64,000 nt of DNA from Viola odorata (Eukaryota; Streptophyta; Magnoliopsida; Malpighiales; Violaceae): NCBI GenBank assembly GCA_963691705.1, contig OY829539.1, forward strand, positions 56,394,327 to 56,458,326. Direction: 5' to 3'. The notes under the pieces are model-generated. The model searched no databases and had not been told where the DNA came from. It was given only the letters and a program-made list of their open reading frames with translations. Below are positions 1 through 12,327 of this stretch, piece after piece. The translations under genes and the position numbers were made by a program. The stretch's first letter is position 1; every line of letters begins with the position of its first letter.

Positions 1-234
1 CGTTATTACTTGTTTGTCCTCTATTGAGGTGAATTTGTGGTCTTCTTTCTCAGTCTGTAAGTGGATAAATTTTATTTGAATGCTTATAATATCTGACACC
101 TTTGTTCATGGAAGCACAACAGAAACCCTTTTGAGATTCATGCACCTGGTGTTTACTTTCTGTAAATAAATATTTTTGTTCAATATTTAGGTGCTATAGT
201 GCACCTCACTTCATTCTGTGACACCTGTTTGCAG

Positions 235-3200
235 ACATCTGAATTTGTTAGAAAGTCGGCTGCAAGCTTGCTAAGCGGAAAGAGACCTTCTCCAGCTGCT
301 GTGAGTTTTTCTGTTGTTTTACTCCCTCCATTCATTGAATAATGTCATTTTAACTGATATTGAACGGTTTTTTTAGTACCTTTTTAATTTTCCAACAAAA
401 ATTTAGCCAATAAGAGGTTAACATGCTCCTTAATTTATGTCAATGATGAAAGAGACTTTTGTTGATTGGGTATTAGATACATGGGAAACATAAAATGACA
501 TTTTATATGGATGGAATTTTTTGGCTCCAATGACATTTTATATGGAATGGAGGGAGTAGGTTTTGTATTGCCAATTTTATGGCAAGGACGATTCATGATC
601 ATGATGTTCGTTTTATCAGCCTGCCACCAAAAAAGCGGGACCTGCAAAGTCCGGCGCCAACAAGAAAGATGGGGCTGGGCGGCCAGAAAGTTCAAAAGCT
701 GTTGAACCACCTGAAGATGTTGAGGTGAGCCAGTGGACTAGTCTTTGAGCACTAGATTGATGATTTTCTTTCACCAACTGTTTTGGGGATCATAATGTAC
801 ATATTCTCTGCTTGGTTTGATGTTTGTAGCCATCAGAGATGAGTCTTGAGGAGATTGAGAGCAGACTAGGCTCTCTTATACAGACAGATACACTTTCTCT
901 ACTGAAGAGCACTGTTTGGAAAGAACGGCTTGAAGGTGTGACTTCACATCTGTCTTAGTTTACTAATAATGTGGGAATGTATAATAATAAATTATAGAAT
1001 TGGCTAATCTTTGATAACATGCTTCTTGGGGTATTCTGATGTAATGTTCCCTTCTCTAATTTGAAACTGAAGTCTGTTTTTTTGTTCATAGTGTCTGTCA
1101 GTTTCTAAGTTGAGCTCATGATTAAACTTGAAACATGGTCAGTAGCATTTTATAAATTAAATGCTTTTGTTTGGCTGATTGCTTCGAACATATTTATTTT
1201 TTATACATGAGAAGCACTGTTTTTGAGAATTATATATTTCCTCATTTATGGTATTTACAAACTAATCTTACATGCTGCCTGACGAAATATATCCTTATTA
1301 TTTTAAACAGTGGCCATCTTCATTTTTTTTTTTGTTACTTGTCTGCTTTGCTTTTAATTATTTTTTGAATCAGTAAGAAAAATATAATGGTCGAACCCTT
1401 GATTTATTGCAGCAATTTCATCATTGAAAGTACAAGTTGAAGGATTAGCAAGCCTTGATCAGTCAGTGGAGATTTTGATTCGTTTACTTTGTTCTGTCCC
1501 TGGTTGGAGTGAGAAAAACGTTCAGGTAATTGAGATGTTGCCATATTTTTCTGAAGTCTTTGTTGCTTTTATGGTTCTGTAACGTTAAAATTATTGAGCA
1601 ATTTAAATCAAAATGCAGGTTCAGCAACAGGTCATTGAAGTTGTTACTCACCTAGCCTCAACTGCGTCTAAATTTCCTAAGAAATGTGTAGTCCTCTGCC
1701 TTCAGGGTGAGTATTTGGTACTAGAATCTTGGTATTTTCTTTTTAAGTGAGTGCAGGTACCTTTCAGAAATTTATTTCAGATCACAATCGTGCTATGCGG
1801 ATTAGTTCCCTCTGTCCTTAGAACTGCATAAAACTTTCCGTAGTCTCGTTTTAGCTCAACTGGCTCTCTCATGACTGCTTGCCAGGTTTAAGTGAACGGG
1901 TTGCGGACATCAAAACTCGAGCTCATGCCATGAAATGCCTCACCTCCTTCTCTGAAGCTGTAGGTCCTGGATTTGTTTTTGAAAGAGTAAGTATACTTGC
2001 TGATCATTATATGCTCATATGTGGCTAACTAGAAGTTAAGTGCATGGATTGAGTACCAATTTTTTTTAAATTTACTTATTGGATCATCAATTTTGCTTGG
2101 AATTGATTTGTTTCAGCTTTACAAAATCATGAAGGAGCACAAAAATCCTAAGGTTCTTAGTGAGGGGATACTGTGGATTGTTTCAGCAGTAGAAGACTTC
2201 GGTGTAGCACATTTGAAGCTTAAGGTATCACATTTGAAACTTAAGATATTTTCTCAAAATGATAATTTCTTTAGATGCTCCTTATCGTATTATACTATTG
2301 TTTATCAACTAGTTCTGTTTTCCAGGATTTAATTGATTTTTGTAAAGATGTTGGACTACAGTCTAGTGTGGCTGCTAGCAGAAATGCTACGATTAAACTT
2401 TTGGGTGTTTTACATAGATTTGTTGGTCCTGGTGAGTAGGCATTTTATTCAAAATTTTATACACTTTGAATTCTTCATGAGTGATCATTAAGAAATTTCT
2501 TCTGGCAGATATTAAGGGGTTTCTTTCTGATGTCAAGCCTGCACTGCTTAGTGCACTTGATGCAGAATACGAAAAAAATCCTTTTGAGGTAATACCAAGC
2601 TGGTGGTAAATATATCTTCTATTTTTTCATTTTATTTTGCCTGAGCATTTGTGTTATTTTTGTATTCGTATGTGGATACTGCTCAGGGGGTTTCTGTAGT
2701 CCCAAAGAAAACAGTCAAGACATCAGATTCCACAACTTCCATGTCAGTTGGTGGTCTGGATGGTTTACCACGTGAAGACATTAGTGGAAAAGTGTCGCCT
2801 GCACTGCTGAAGGGCTTGGAAAGTCCTGATTGGAAGGTGGGATGTAAACAAATACACATCAAGCTTGCAGTTTTTGTTCTTAGTATGGTGTTGTAGTGAC
2901 TTCAACCATGAGTTAAGAATTATCTTGACAGTTATTTTCCACATTCCAGGTTCGGTTGGAGTCGATTGAGGCTGTTAATAAAATTTTAGAGGAGGCTAAT
3001 AAGAGGATTCAACCAACAGGAACTGGTACGGCTTACTTTAAGTACATCAAAATTGTTAGGGATTTGACTGTTGGATTACGCTATGAAGTCATGCTGTCAT
3101 TATAAATTGTTGTTTATTTTTTTGAGCAATAAGTCATGAACTGATGATTATTTGATTGTCAGGTGAATTATTTGGTGCTCTAAAAGGGCGTCTATATGAC

Positions 3201-6200
3201 AGCAATAAAAATTTAGTGATGGCAACCTTGACCACCATTGGTGCTATTGCTTCTGCTATGGGACCTGCTGTTGAGAAGTCAAGCAAGGTTGACAAGCTCA
3301 GAATGATTATTTTTTAACTATACTTCCCTGCTGAAATTTCACATTTGCCTGACTTGGTTTCTTTATTGCAGGGCATTCTGTCTGATATTTTGAAATGTCT
3401 TGGTGACAATAAGAAGCATATGAGAGAATGCACTTTGACTACTTTGGATTCTTGGGTTGCGGCTGTTCATCTTGATAAAATGGTAAAATTGATTGACATT
3501 GACATTTTCTTTTCTTTTGGAAATGTGGATATCTTGGAGTCAGGTGCACTGAGGATTCTTTTGTTCTAGATACCTTATGTTACAGCTGCATTTATGGACA
3601 CTAAGCTTGGGACTGAAGGGCGTAAGGATCTCTTTGATTGGTTGTCTAAGCAACTTTCTGGATTAAGTGACTTTTCTGATGCTGTGCATCTTCTGAAACC
3701 AGCTGGTTCCGCTATGGCGGTAATCTGAAGTTTGTTTTTTTGACACAATTTTCCTGACTATGTGCATTCTTACCTCTTTTTTTTGATATTGCCCTCTATT
3801 TTTTTGTTAGGATAAATCATCAGATGTTCGAAAAGCAGCAGAAGCTTGTATTACTGAGATTTTGAGAGTCTGTGGACAAGAAATAGTATGTCCCTCAGAG
3901 TTCCTATTGACTCTTATTGTTTACTTACAGTTGACATGATTACTGCTTAAATCTTTCATATAATGCATACCATCTTTGCAGATCGAGAAGAACCTTAAAG
4001 ATATTCAAGGGCCAGCTTTAGCTTTTGTTCTCGATCGAGTGAAACCTTATGGGTCATTCCAAGGTTTGTTCTTCTAGTAAATTGGATGTAGTGGGTAGTT
4101 GCTTGGGTGTGCTACCACCCCACCCCTTCTTCCTGGGTTATTTATGGAAATTTATTGTGTTCCATCAGAATCATATGAATCTGGAAAAACCATTTCATTG
4201 GCGCCATCTTCCAAGACTAATTCAAAGGCTGGAAAGGTTGCTTCTGGTGGAGTCTCAAAACATTCAAACAAAGCCATATCTTCGGTATTTTTTTTTACTG
4301 AAGAAAAGTGAGATAAGAATTCTGTATTTCTTTCTACTAATTACAACAAGGCTCTTAGGTGTACATATAGAGGAGGAAGCACATTGACAAGTTTAATTGC
4401 CCTTGATACTAGGCCGATATAAAGGGATTTCTCCATTCCTAGAACCGAAACCATCTTATAAGGAACCAAAGATCAAGTCCTAAAATCAGAAAGCACAAAT
4501 GTTTTACACCATAGTTATAAAATCTTTTAATAATCCTGAGATCCCAGAAAATCTGGAATTCTACGCTTACATTTGATTAGGCTTTTAACTTCAGTGAATA
4601 TATTACTTATTCTTTTGAAATGGATTCATTAGAGAGCCATACCAGCAAAAGGGTCAAGGCCAGAACCAATGATGTCTGCACAGGAAAGAGCCGTGCAGTC
4701 ACAAGCTTTATTGATTGTCAAGGAGTCAAACAAGGTAATAGTTGGTGTGGGATAATGAAATTCTCAAGTTGTGTGATGGATTCCCTGAGCACTTATACTT
4801 GGCATATCTTGAGTGCAGGAGGATAGGGAGAGAATGGTTGTCCGCAGGTTTAAGTTTGAGGAGCTGCGGATGGAACAGATTCAAGATCTTGAGGTTTGTA
4901 TTTGCGCAGCATATATAGGCTATATTGGGATATTTTATTTTTGCTGCATTGTATGATATTACACCATAAATGCTGATATCTATTTTTTGAAAAATGCAGT
5001 GTGAGATGATGAAATATTTCAGAGAGGATTTGCATAGACGACTGTTAAGTCCAGACTTTAAGAAGCAAGTTGATGGGATTGAGATTCTGCAGAAGGTACT
5101 TTCTTATGACAACTATTTGATGTTAATTGACTAGACGATTGCTATTATGTTGTCATATTGTAGTCTCTCTTCACTTTCCTTTTCAGACACTTCCATCCAT
5201 TAGAAAAGAAGTTGTTGAGGTTTTGGACATACTTTTGAGGTGGTTTGTTTTGCAATTTTGCAAGAATAACACAACATGTCTGCTGAAGGTATGGTTTTTT
5301 TTCTCATTATTACTTTGTATTTGCTCTACAGTGTTGTACCCACATCTTGCTGAATAAAAGTTGAATACTTGTGATGAACAGGTGTTGGAATTTCTTCCTG
5401 AACTTTTTGAAACGCTGCGTGATGAGACTTACATGTTGACTGAGCCAGAAGCAGCTATATTTCTTCCGTGCTTTATTGAAAAGGTTCTGTTCAAACCTTT
5501 GTAGCTTGAGGTCTTAAGTTCTTAATTCTGTGCAGATATCAATACGTGGCTTTTGGTCAACTGCTTAGGCTATATAGTATTGGTTTTTTTTTCCGCTTCA
5601 AATATTCTCCTGCTTTTTAATTTTGCTTAAAAAAGATTTTTACCATATGATGATATTTGTTTTTCTAATTTGTGTAACAATGAATTTTCTCCTCTGGTGC
5701 AGTTGGGGCATAATATTGAGAAAATCAGAGAAAAAATGCGTGAGCTTACCAAACAAATTGTTCATACTTATCCTGCAGCAAAACTTTTTCCGTATATTTT
5801 GGAAGGCTTACGCTCTAAAAACAACCGAACCCGGATAGAGTGTGCCGAACTGGTTGGATTCTTGATTGAACATCATGGGACAGAGGTTCACACTGAGATT
5901 CTATCCTTTGTTTTAATTGTTTTCTTCCCCCTTAAATTCATGTTCCTTTTCTTCCAACAGATAAGTGGACAGTTAAAATCCCTGCAGCTTGTTGCAAGCT
6001 TGACAGCAGAACGAGATGGTGATACAAGGAAAGCTGCTCTTAATACCCTATCTACTGGTTATAAGATCCTTGGTATGTAACTTTGTATCATTGTAGCCTT
6101 AACTGTTAGCTTGAGCGTCAAGTGGCAGTGTATTCAGATTTTATATTCTGCTAGCATATGAATTGTTCTGGAGAGGTTTATGGTGGTTGTTCATGTTAGT

Positions 6201-9200
6201 TGCATCTGCTGGTAATTTTTCCTTACTTCTTAGGTGAGGACATTTGGAGATATGTAGGGAAGCTAACAGATGCCCAGAAGAGCATGCTGGATGATAAATT
6301 TAAGTATAAGGTGAGTATAATAAATTGTGTGCTGATCTATTTCATTGTGGTCATGATCTGGTATCATTGTTTCCTTACATTATTATGGCAGGTCAAGGAA
6401 ATGGAAAAAAGGAAGGAAGGCCGTCCTGGTGATGCTAGAGCTGCTTTAAGGCGTTCTGTTAGGGAGAATGGGTATGCGCATTGTTTTTGTTAGAATATGT
6501 TAACAATATATTTCCATAATTTATGATAATCTCTTCATAAATTATGAGATATGATAATGATTCATCATCCCTCTCATTATTTCTCCCTAATCGTAATATA
6601 TTCTATTTCTTTATTGTATGCCTATGTGGCCTTAGATTATAATGTTATCTGAGCACCAATAATAAACTGTAGTCACTTTGTTGCTCTTCTCACCCTCTCT
6701 GCTTTTTCTGTCTTCTTTTATTAAACACCTCCCATTCTATTAGTAAAATGAGTAGAACGCTTGGCGGTTAACTTTGTGTGCAAACTCAATGTGTTCTCTT
6801 ATGATTATCTCTTCATAAATTATGGAGATTTGATAATGATCCATCAAATCCCTCTCATTATTTCTCCTTAATCGTAATTTATTCTATTTCTGTATCTCTC
6901 ACTGTATGCCTATATATATAGCGCCTAGATAGTAATGTTCTGTGAGCACCTGTAATAAAGATATATTCATTTAGTTGCTCTCCTTTCCTTTCTCCCTCTC
7001 TGTTTCTCTTCTCTTCTTTTATATAATTTTAACACTTATTATGCTAATATGCATGTTGTATATGATTTATGCAAGAACATGTTTCTTTCAACAATGTTTC
7101 ATACTGTGAGTATCCCTCTACGTGGAGTTACTCAGTTATTATCTATGATAGTTGTTCCACTTGCCACAGCTAAGTATACAAATGTGCCATAGGGCACGAG
7201 CACTTGCACACTGAATTATGACCTTCCATGCAATCCCTCATTTTTGTTTTCAGGATAATGATGAATCACCTGATTTTAAGCATTATGTTTATATTTCACC
7301 TGTCATTTCTCATATGCGTGCACAGACAATTAAACTTTCAATTTGTTTTGGAATTTTATTCATAATTAGTTTTCGTTGACATTAGTCTTCAATATTCTAG
7401 AATTACTACTTTTCTCTACTCTGCTGTTAAATTATTTCCTTTTTCTCTTCTCAGGTCTGATGTGGCTGAGCAAAGTGGGGAAGTTGCGGTTCTGCAATCG
7501 GTCTCTGGCCCCATCTTAAACAGGTATGACTGACTTTTCTGCTTTACCTTCCATGTGTCTGTTTTGATCAAATAGGCATGCCGACAAAAGTTTTTTTCAA
7601 ACATACAAAATCATCTTAATTGTCTTTTGCAGGAAAGCCTATGGTACTCATGACCTTCAAATGGAGAGGCACATGATGCCCCATGTGTTTGCTAGTGCTA
7701 ATAGCCCCACAGATTGGAATGAAGCTTTGGATACAATTTCTTCTGTTTCACCAGAACAGGTATATAACTTGTTCTCTAGTTTGAGGTTTGCATGCAGCTG
7801 TTTTAATCGATGTGCCACATGATGCATTCTTGGCGACCATGCATGCGTAACTCTATTGCCTTATTTTGAAGTGTGAAATGAAACAAGCATTATATTAAAT
7901 AGGTGAAAGTACACTTGTACTTATCACAGGCAATCCACCAAGCAGATTACTGCAACATGAAACATATTGTTCATGCAAACTTATTAAATTGCAAGCAGAT
8001 TACTACAACATGAAACATATTGTTCATGCAAACTTATTATATCGTAAGACAGCCTGCGTGATATTGGACTGGTGAATCAAACCTTTTTGTATGCTCAATG
8101 TGACAAACAAACCTTAGGTGATAAAAAACTGGTTAGTTGATGTAATTTTGATCTTGTGCCAATTCAATCATGTGTATTCTTTAGCGTGTTCCCCTTGTCG
8201 ACATCTGTTGCGACGTTGTACTTTCAGTCTGGTTAAATGTGTGTTCTATTTCTGCTGCCACACTCTACCTTTACCATTTTGTTGCTTTAATTCTAACATC
8301 TGTTAATACTCACACACTCATGTCCTGAAATTTAAACTCTTTTTATGCAGTCAGTTGAAGGAATGAAAGTTGTGTGCCACGAGTTGGCACAAGCCACTAG
8401 TGATCCAGAGGGGCGCAAAATGGATGAACTCGTGAAAGATGCAGATAGACTTGTATCGTGCTTGGCAAACAAGGCAAATATTGTTTCATGATTAATAAGT
8501 TTGCCTTGATTATCTTTATTGTTCTTGTGTGGATTTACAATTGTAATTTTTTCTACTTGTATGTTGTGTTTGAATTTCTGTTCTTTTGCCTTTTCCTTTT
8601 TCACAGGTAGCCAAGACTTTTGATTTTAGTTTAACTGGAGCTTCATCAAGGTCTTGCAAATATGTTCTTAACACACTGATGCAGGTGATTTTTATGTTCT
8701 CCTACATTGACTTGTACTCTTTTGTTTGGAGTGTTAGAGTGGGAATATTGTTGGGAACGTGAGGTTTTATCCTCTCTTTCTTTAACCTTGTTGACCAAGT
8801 ACTAGTTTATCCAAGTTTTTTTTTTAAAAAAAAAAATTGTGACACTAAAAGCTAATAAGGCTTTGCTTCTGCAGACATTTCAAAATAGAAGACTTGCTCA
8901 TGGTGTTGAAGAGAGCACACTTGACAGTCTCATAACAGAGCTTCTACTTTGGCTGCTGGATGAAAGGGTTCCTCACATGGATGATGGCAGTCAGCTTCTT
9001 AAAGCATTGAATGTTTTGATGCTTAAGATTCTGGTTAGGAATCGTCTTCAGATGTATATTTTGCTGAAAATGTCTTTGCTTGTGCAATAATAAGCGTTGT
9101 TTTCAGGACAATGCTGATCGAACCTCCTCCTTTGTTGTCCTGATCAATCTCTTACGCCCGTTGGATCCAACAAGATGGCCTTCACCTGCATCAAGTGAGA

Positions 9201-12200
9201 ATTTTGCCATCAGGAACCAGAAATTTTCTGACCTAGTTGTCAAATGTCTGATCAAACTGACAAAGGTGATACTTTGTGGTCTTGATGCTTATCTGATTGT
9301 TGAAAGCTGTTTTGGTACATAGCCTAGTTTTTCCAAAATGCCATTATTTTTGCAGTTTTCTTTGATGAAAACTTTTCATGACGGCGACTGCCAACTCTTT
9401 TCCATTATACATGTTTTCATTAACAGTCTTGACTCTTGAACTATAAAACTATTGTGAGATTCTCTGATTTGGTTGTTAGATTAATGAGGAGTTCAAATAG
9501 GACCAGTTGAAGGTACGCTTGGGTGGAAATTCAGGGCTAAAGGCGCCGCCACTCCAGGCTCCCTTTTTAGTAGAAATCCTGGAGACATCAGAAAAAAAGA
9601 AGATTCTGCAGAGGTTTACCAGCGAATAGCTAATATCTGCCTGAATGGCCCGCTTAGACCAATAAAACAAGTTACTTGCCCTAGTGCTAATTAAGAAAGG
9701 GTTTCCTGCTCTATCTACGAATCCTAAAACAGGAAAATAAAGCCTTCAAAGCAAACTTCTTGAAATTGTTTAGGTTTTGTGTGATGGTTCTTTTTTATAA
9801 CCATGAAAGAGGTTACAGTTTCACATGATAAGGGCTCCATCTTGAGTAGCAACCAAGAATACTTTTCTTGTAGTAGACCTGTAGATGTAATATTTCAAGT
9901 TGTGGATGTTTTAATAATTTTCCCACATTGGTAGCACGCCCCAGGTGGTAAGGACTCTCCTGCTATATGGATGATATATGTGGGGATGATTTCACATCCA
10001 ATGTGTTGGATTTTCAGCTGGAAATCCTTGTGGAATGCTTTGCAACTACTTCTCCATTTTAATGCATCTTATTGTATCAAGTAGATTGCTGTGAAAATGA
10101 CTTGTGAATCTTGAGTTGTGTGCAAGTACTTGGTCATTTCAATGTATTTGATCATATTAAGTTTCAGTTTCTCTGTAGTTATAATTAAAGTATCCTGTCC
10201 AGAGTCTCGTTATCTCACCATCATAACATAGCTTTCCTATAAATTGTCCCGCATTGAGTGTTATAATTTTTGGCTATCAAAGCAATTATCACACTAGTTA
10301 TTTTGATATCTCCTACGGCAGCCTAGAAAGGGGGATGCCGTGCTCTTCATTTACTATTTGTTTGCGCTGTTTTATAATTATGTGTTCACTATCCGGGAAC
10401 AGATGATTGATTTCTGCTTGACTGGGAGAATAGCTACCCAACCCCTGTCGTCACAGTTTATAGATCAATTTACCATTATTTAGTGACGTTTAATCCGCTA
10501 CTTTTTTATCATGGCGCATCATTATTGGATTTGTCATGAATCAGTTTTTTGTTGCAGGTTCTTCAAGGCACTATCTATGATGTTGAGCTTGATCGCATTC
10601 TTCAAAGCATCCATGTATACCTGCAAGAATTAGGGATGGAAGAGATCAGGAGAAGGTTTGTACTTGTGCACCCCCATCTACTGTCCCTGCAATCTGAAAT
10701 TGCTTTGTTTCATTTTAGACAATTGCATGTACCATGTTGCTGCTGACCTACACTTTGCTTCTCTGCACTCGATCCATTGGAACTAACTCTTCTGCTTCCT
10801 ATTTTTGTCTTGGTTCTGTATACTTCAAAAAGAGCTGGAGCTGATGACAAGCCGTTGCGTATGGTGAAAACAGTTCTACATGAACTTGTTAAACTTCGAG
10901 GAGCTGCTATTAAAGGTCACCTCTCTATGGTTCCTATTGACATGAAACCTCAGCCAATTATTCTCGCGTACATTGATCTTAATCTTGAGGTAAAGAGAGA
11001 GGTAAATAATGTGCATTTCTTTATTTTGTTTGACTTGGGCATACTTTTACAATCCCTGCTTGTTTTCCAACCTTGTAGACGCTAGCTGCAGCGAGAATGT
11101 TGACGTCAACGGGCCCTGCTGGCCAAACCCATTGGGCTGATTCCACTGCCAACCATCCATCACCTGCCACACATTCTGCTGATGCCCAGTTGAAGGTGGT
11201 TGTCTTGTACTACAGTAACTGGGTTGGTAACACCCATCTGTTCTCTCCTTTCTTCTGTCCTCTTAATTTTTTTTTGTGTTGTACTCTTTTACAGCAAGAA
11301 CTAGCTGCCATATTCAAGAAAATTGGTAACAAGCAAACTTGCACTATTGGTCTATATGAACTTTATCGCATTACTCAACTCTACCCGCAGGTAAGCAACT
11401 GACGTTGCTGTGTTTCTTTGGTTGATCTACAGCTTCTTATTTCAAGCAAAAACAAAAATTACATGGCCTATTTGTCATAAGATACAAATTTGTGATGTGC
11501 CAACAAGTTATTCGCACTCAGTTTTCCTTTTCCCATGTAGGTTGATATATTTTCTCAGCTCCAAAATGCTAGTGAGGCATTTCGCACTTACATTAGAGAT
11601 GGTTTAGCTCAGGTCTGTCTTCTCTCAATATTTTTTCGTCTCTGTGGGTTATATTGTAATGCACTAATCAGTGTCGTTTTTCTTTATTGCAGATGGAGAA
11701 GAATACAGCTGCTGGAAGGACACCTTCTAGTTTGCCACTGTCCACTCCCCCACCATCTGCTCTAAGTGGTTCATCACCCGAATTCGCACCACTTTCCCCT
11801 GTTCATACCAACTCCTTGAGTGATGCAAGGTCATTGAATGTGAGGCCGGAGCCAGCAAGCTTCTATCTACCCCCGTCTTATGCTGAAGACAACAGAACAG
11901 CTAGTACCGTTATGTCAAGAGGTCCTGTGTCAGAGAATTCTTTTTGTGATCCAAGGAATGATAGGCTTGTAACTGGAGGTAATTATGGTAAATATTTGTG
12001 TTTTGCTTTGTAATGTGTTGCTTTGTCTTGTTAACTGTATAGATCATTTTGTTTGGAAATGCAGTAACCAGTGGAACACTGGACGCAATCAGGGAAAGGA
12101 TGAAGAGTATGCAACTGGCTGCTGCTGGTGCAAATCCCGATTTTGCCAGGCCGCTGGCCCCCATGAATGAAAATTTAAACAATGGTCAGGCTCATCGTGC

Positions 12201-12327
12201 TCCTCCGGACACTGTTGGTATGGAGAATCCTGTCCAGAGTGGGGTTCTCCCGATGGATGAGAGGGCACTATCCGGGCTTCAAGCTCGGATGGAAAGACTT
12301 AAAAGTGGTACACTTGACTCTCTGTAG
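235..12327 (+). CDS. MOR1: MOR1/GEM1 microtubule-associated protein (XMAP215/TOG family), 3' part
   Basis: Plant XMAP215 homologue; the family binds tubulin through TOG domains and promotes growth and organisation of cortical, spindle and phragmoplast microtubules. The window begins inside the gene, after TOG2. Joined exons give 1499 residues with an open frame to the stop at 12325; the family is about 1980 residues. Seen in order: a linker (KKAGPAKSG), TOG3-like HEAT repeats (830-2588), TOG4 (2687-4063), a basic linker, TOG5 (about 4819-6310), then the plant C-terminal region ending LSGLQARMERLKSG. Exons: 235-300, 620-724, 830-935, 1413-1525, 1619-1706, 1886-1986, 2117-2224, 2326-2431, 2509-2588, 2687-2836, 2950-3025, 3163-3287, 3372-3482, 3570-3719, 3811-3885, 3982-4063, 4169-4284, 4633-4734, 4819-4893, 5000-5095, 5187-5288, 5382-5483, 5703-5885, 5961-6072, 6234-6310, 6392-6471, 7455-7523, 7633-7759, 8351-8473, 8607-8684, 8875-9033, 9107-9265, 10558-10655, 10833-10989, 11079-11195, 11295-11390, 11541-11612, 11693-11987, 12065-12327. 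The boundaries are read by eye. TOG limits are inferred from family knowledge. Confidence 0.95.
322..556. mobile_element. Stowaway-type MITE (Tc1/mariner) in a MOR1 intron
   Basis: A 235-bp element bounded by TA on both sides (320-321 and 557-558). The ends are inverted copies starting CTCCCTCCATTC, the classic Stowaway terminus, and the similarity continues inward about 28 bp to ATGTCATT on each arm. It has no coding capacity. It sits only 21 bp after the end of the exon at 300 and 63 bp before the next exon at 620, so it makes up most of that intron. Confidence 0.9.
6490..7035. repeat. Direct repeat of about 215 bp in a MOR1 intron, TRIM-like
   Basis: Two diverged direct copies lie at about 6523-6725 and 6796-7020. 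Both start near ATCTCTTCATAAATTATG, share CCTCTCATTATTTCTCC and GTGAGCACC-type segments, and end in a CT-rich tract followed by TAACA or AAACA. TGTTAG near 6488 and terminal ACA suggest very short LTRs around a roughly 70-bp core. I see no primer-binding site, so a plain tandem duplication is equally possible. Confidence 0.4.
7938..8043. repeat. Tandem duplication of about 54 bp in a MOR1 intron
   Basis: AAGCAGATTACT is followed by AACATGAAACATATTGTT and CATGCAAACTTATTA twice in a row with only a few differences (copies at about 7939-7990 and 7993-8042). It lies within the intron between the exons ending 7759 and starting 8351. No function is suggested. Confidence 0.8.
9478..9765. other. GC-richer island in a MOR1 intron, possible organellar insertion
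   Basis: Most of this 1.3-kb intron (9266-10557) is AT-rich with T runs. This stretch is more balanced in base composition and contains runs such as GGCGCCGCCACTCCAGGCTC, quite unlike the sequence on either side. It holds no convincing ORF. The texture resembles plant mitochondrial DNA, but I could not match it to a gene, so the origin is a guess. Confidence 0.25.

Noticed and set aside
1..30. Possible exon end (ATTGAG then GTGAAT) at the left edge
   Set aside because: The encoded residues do not fit the MOR1 linker expected before TSEFVRKSAASLL, so it is treated as intron.
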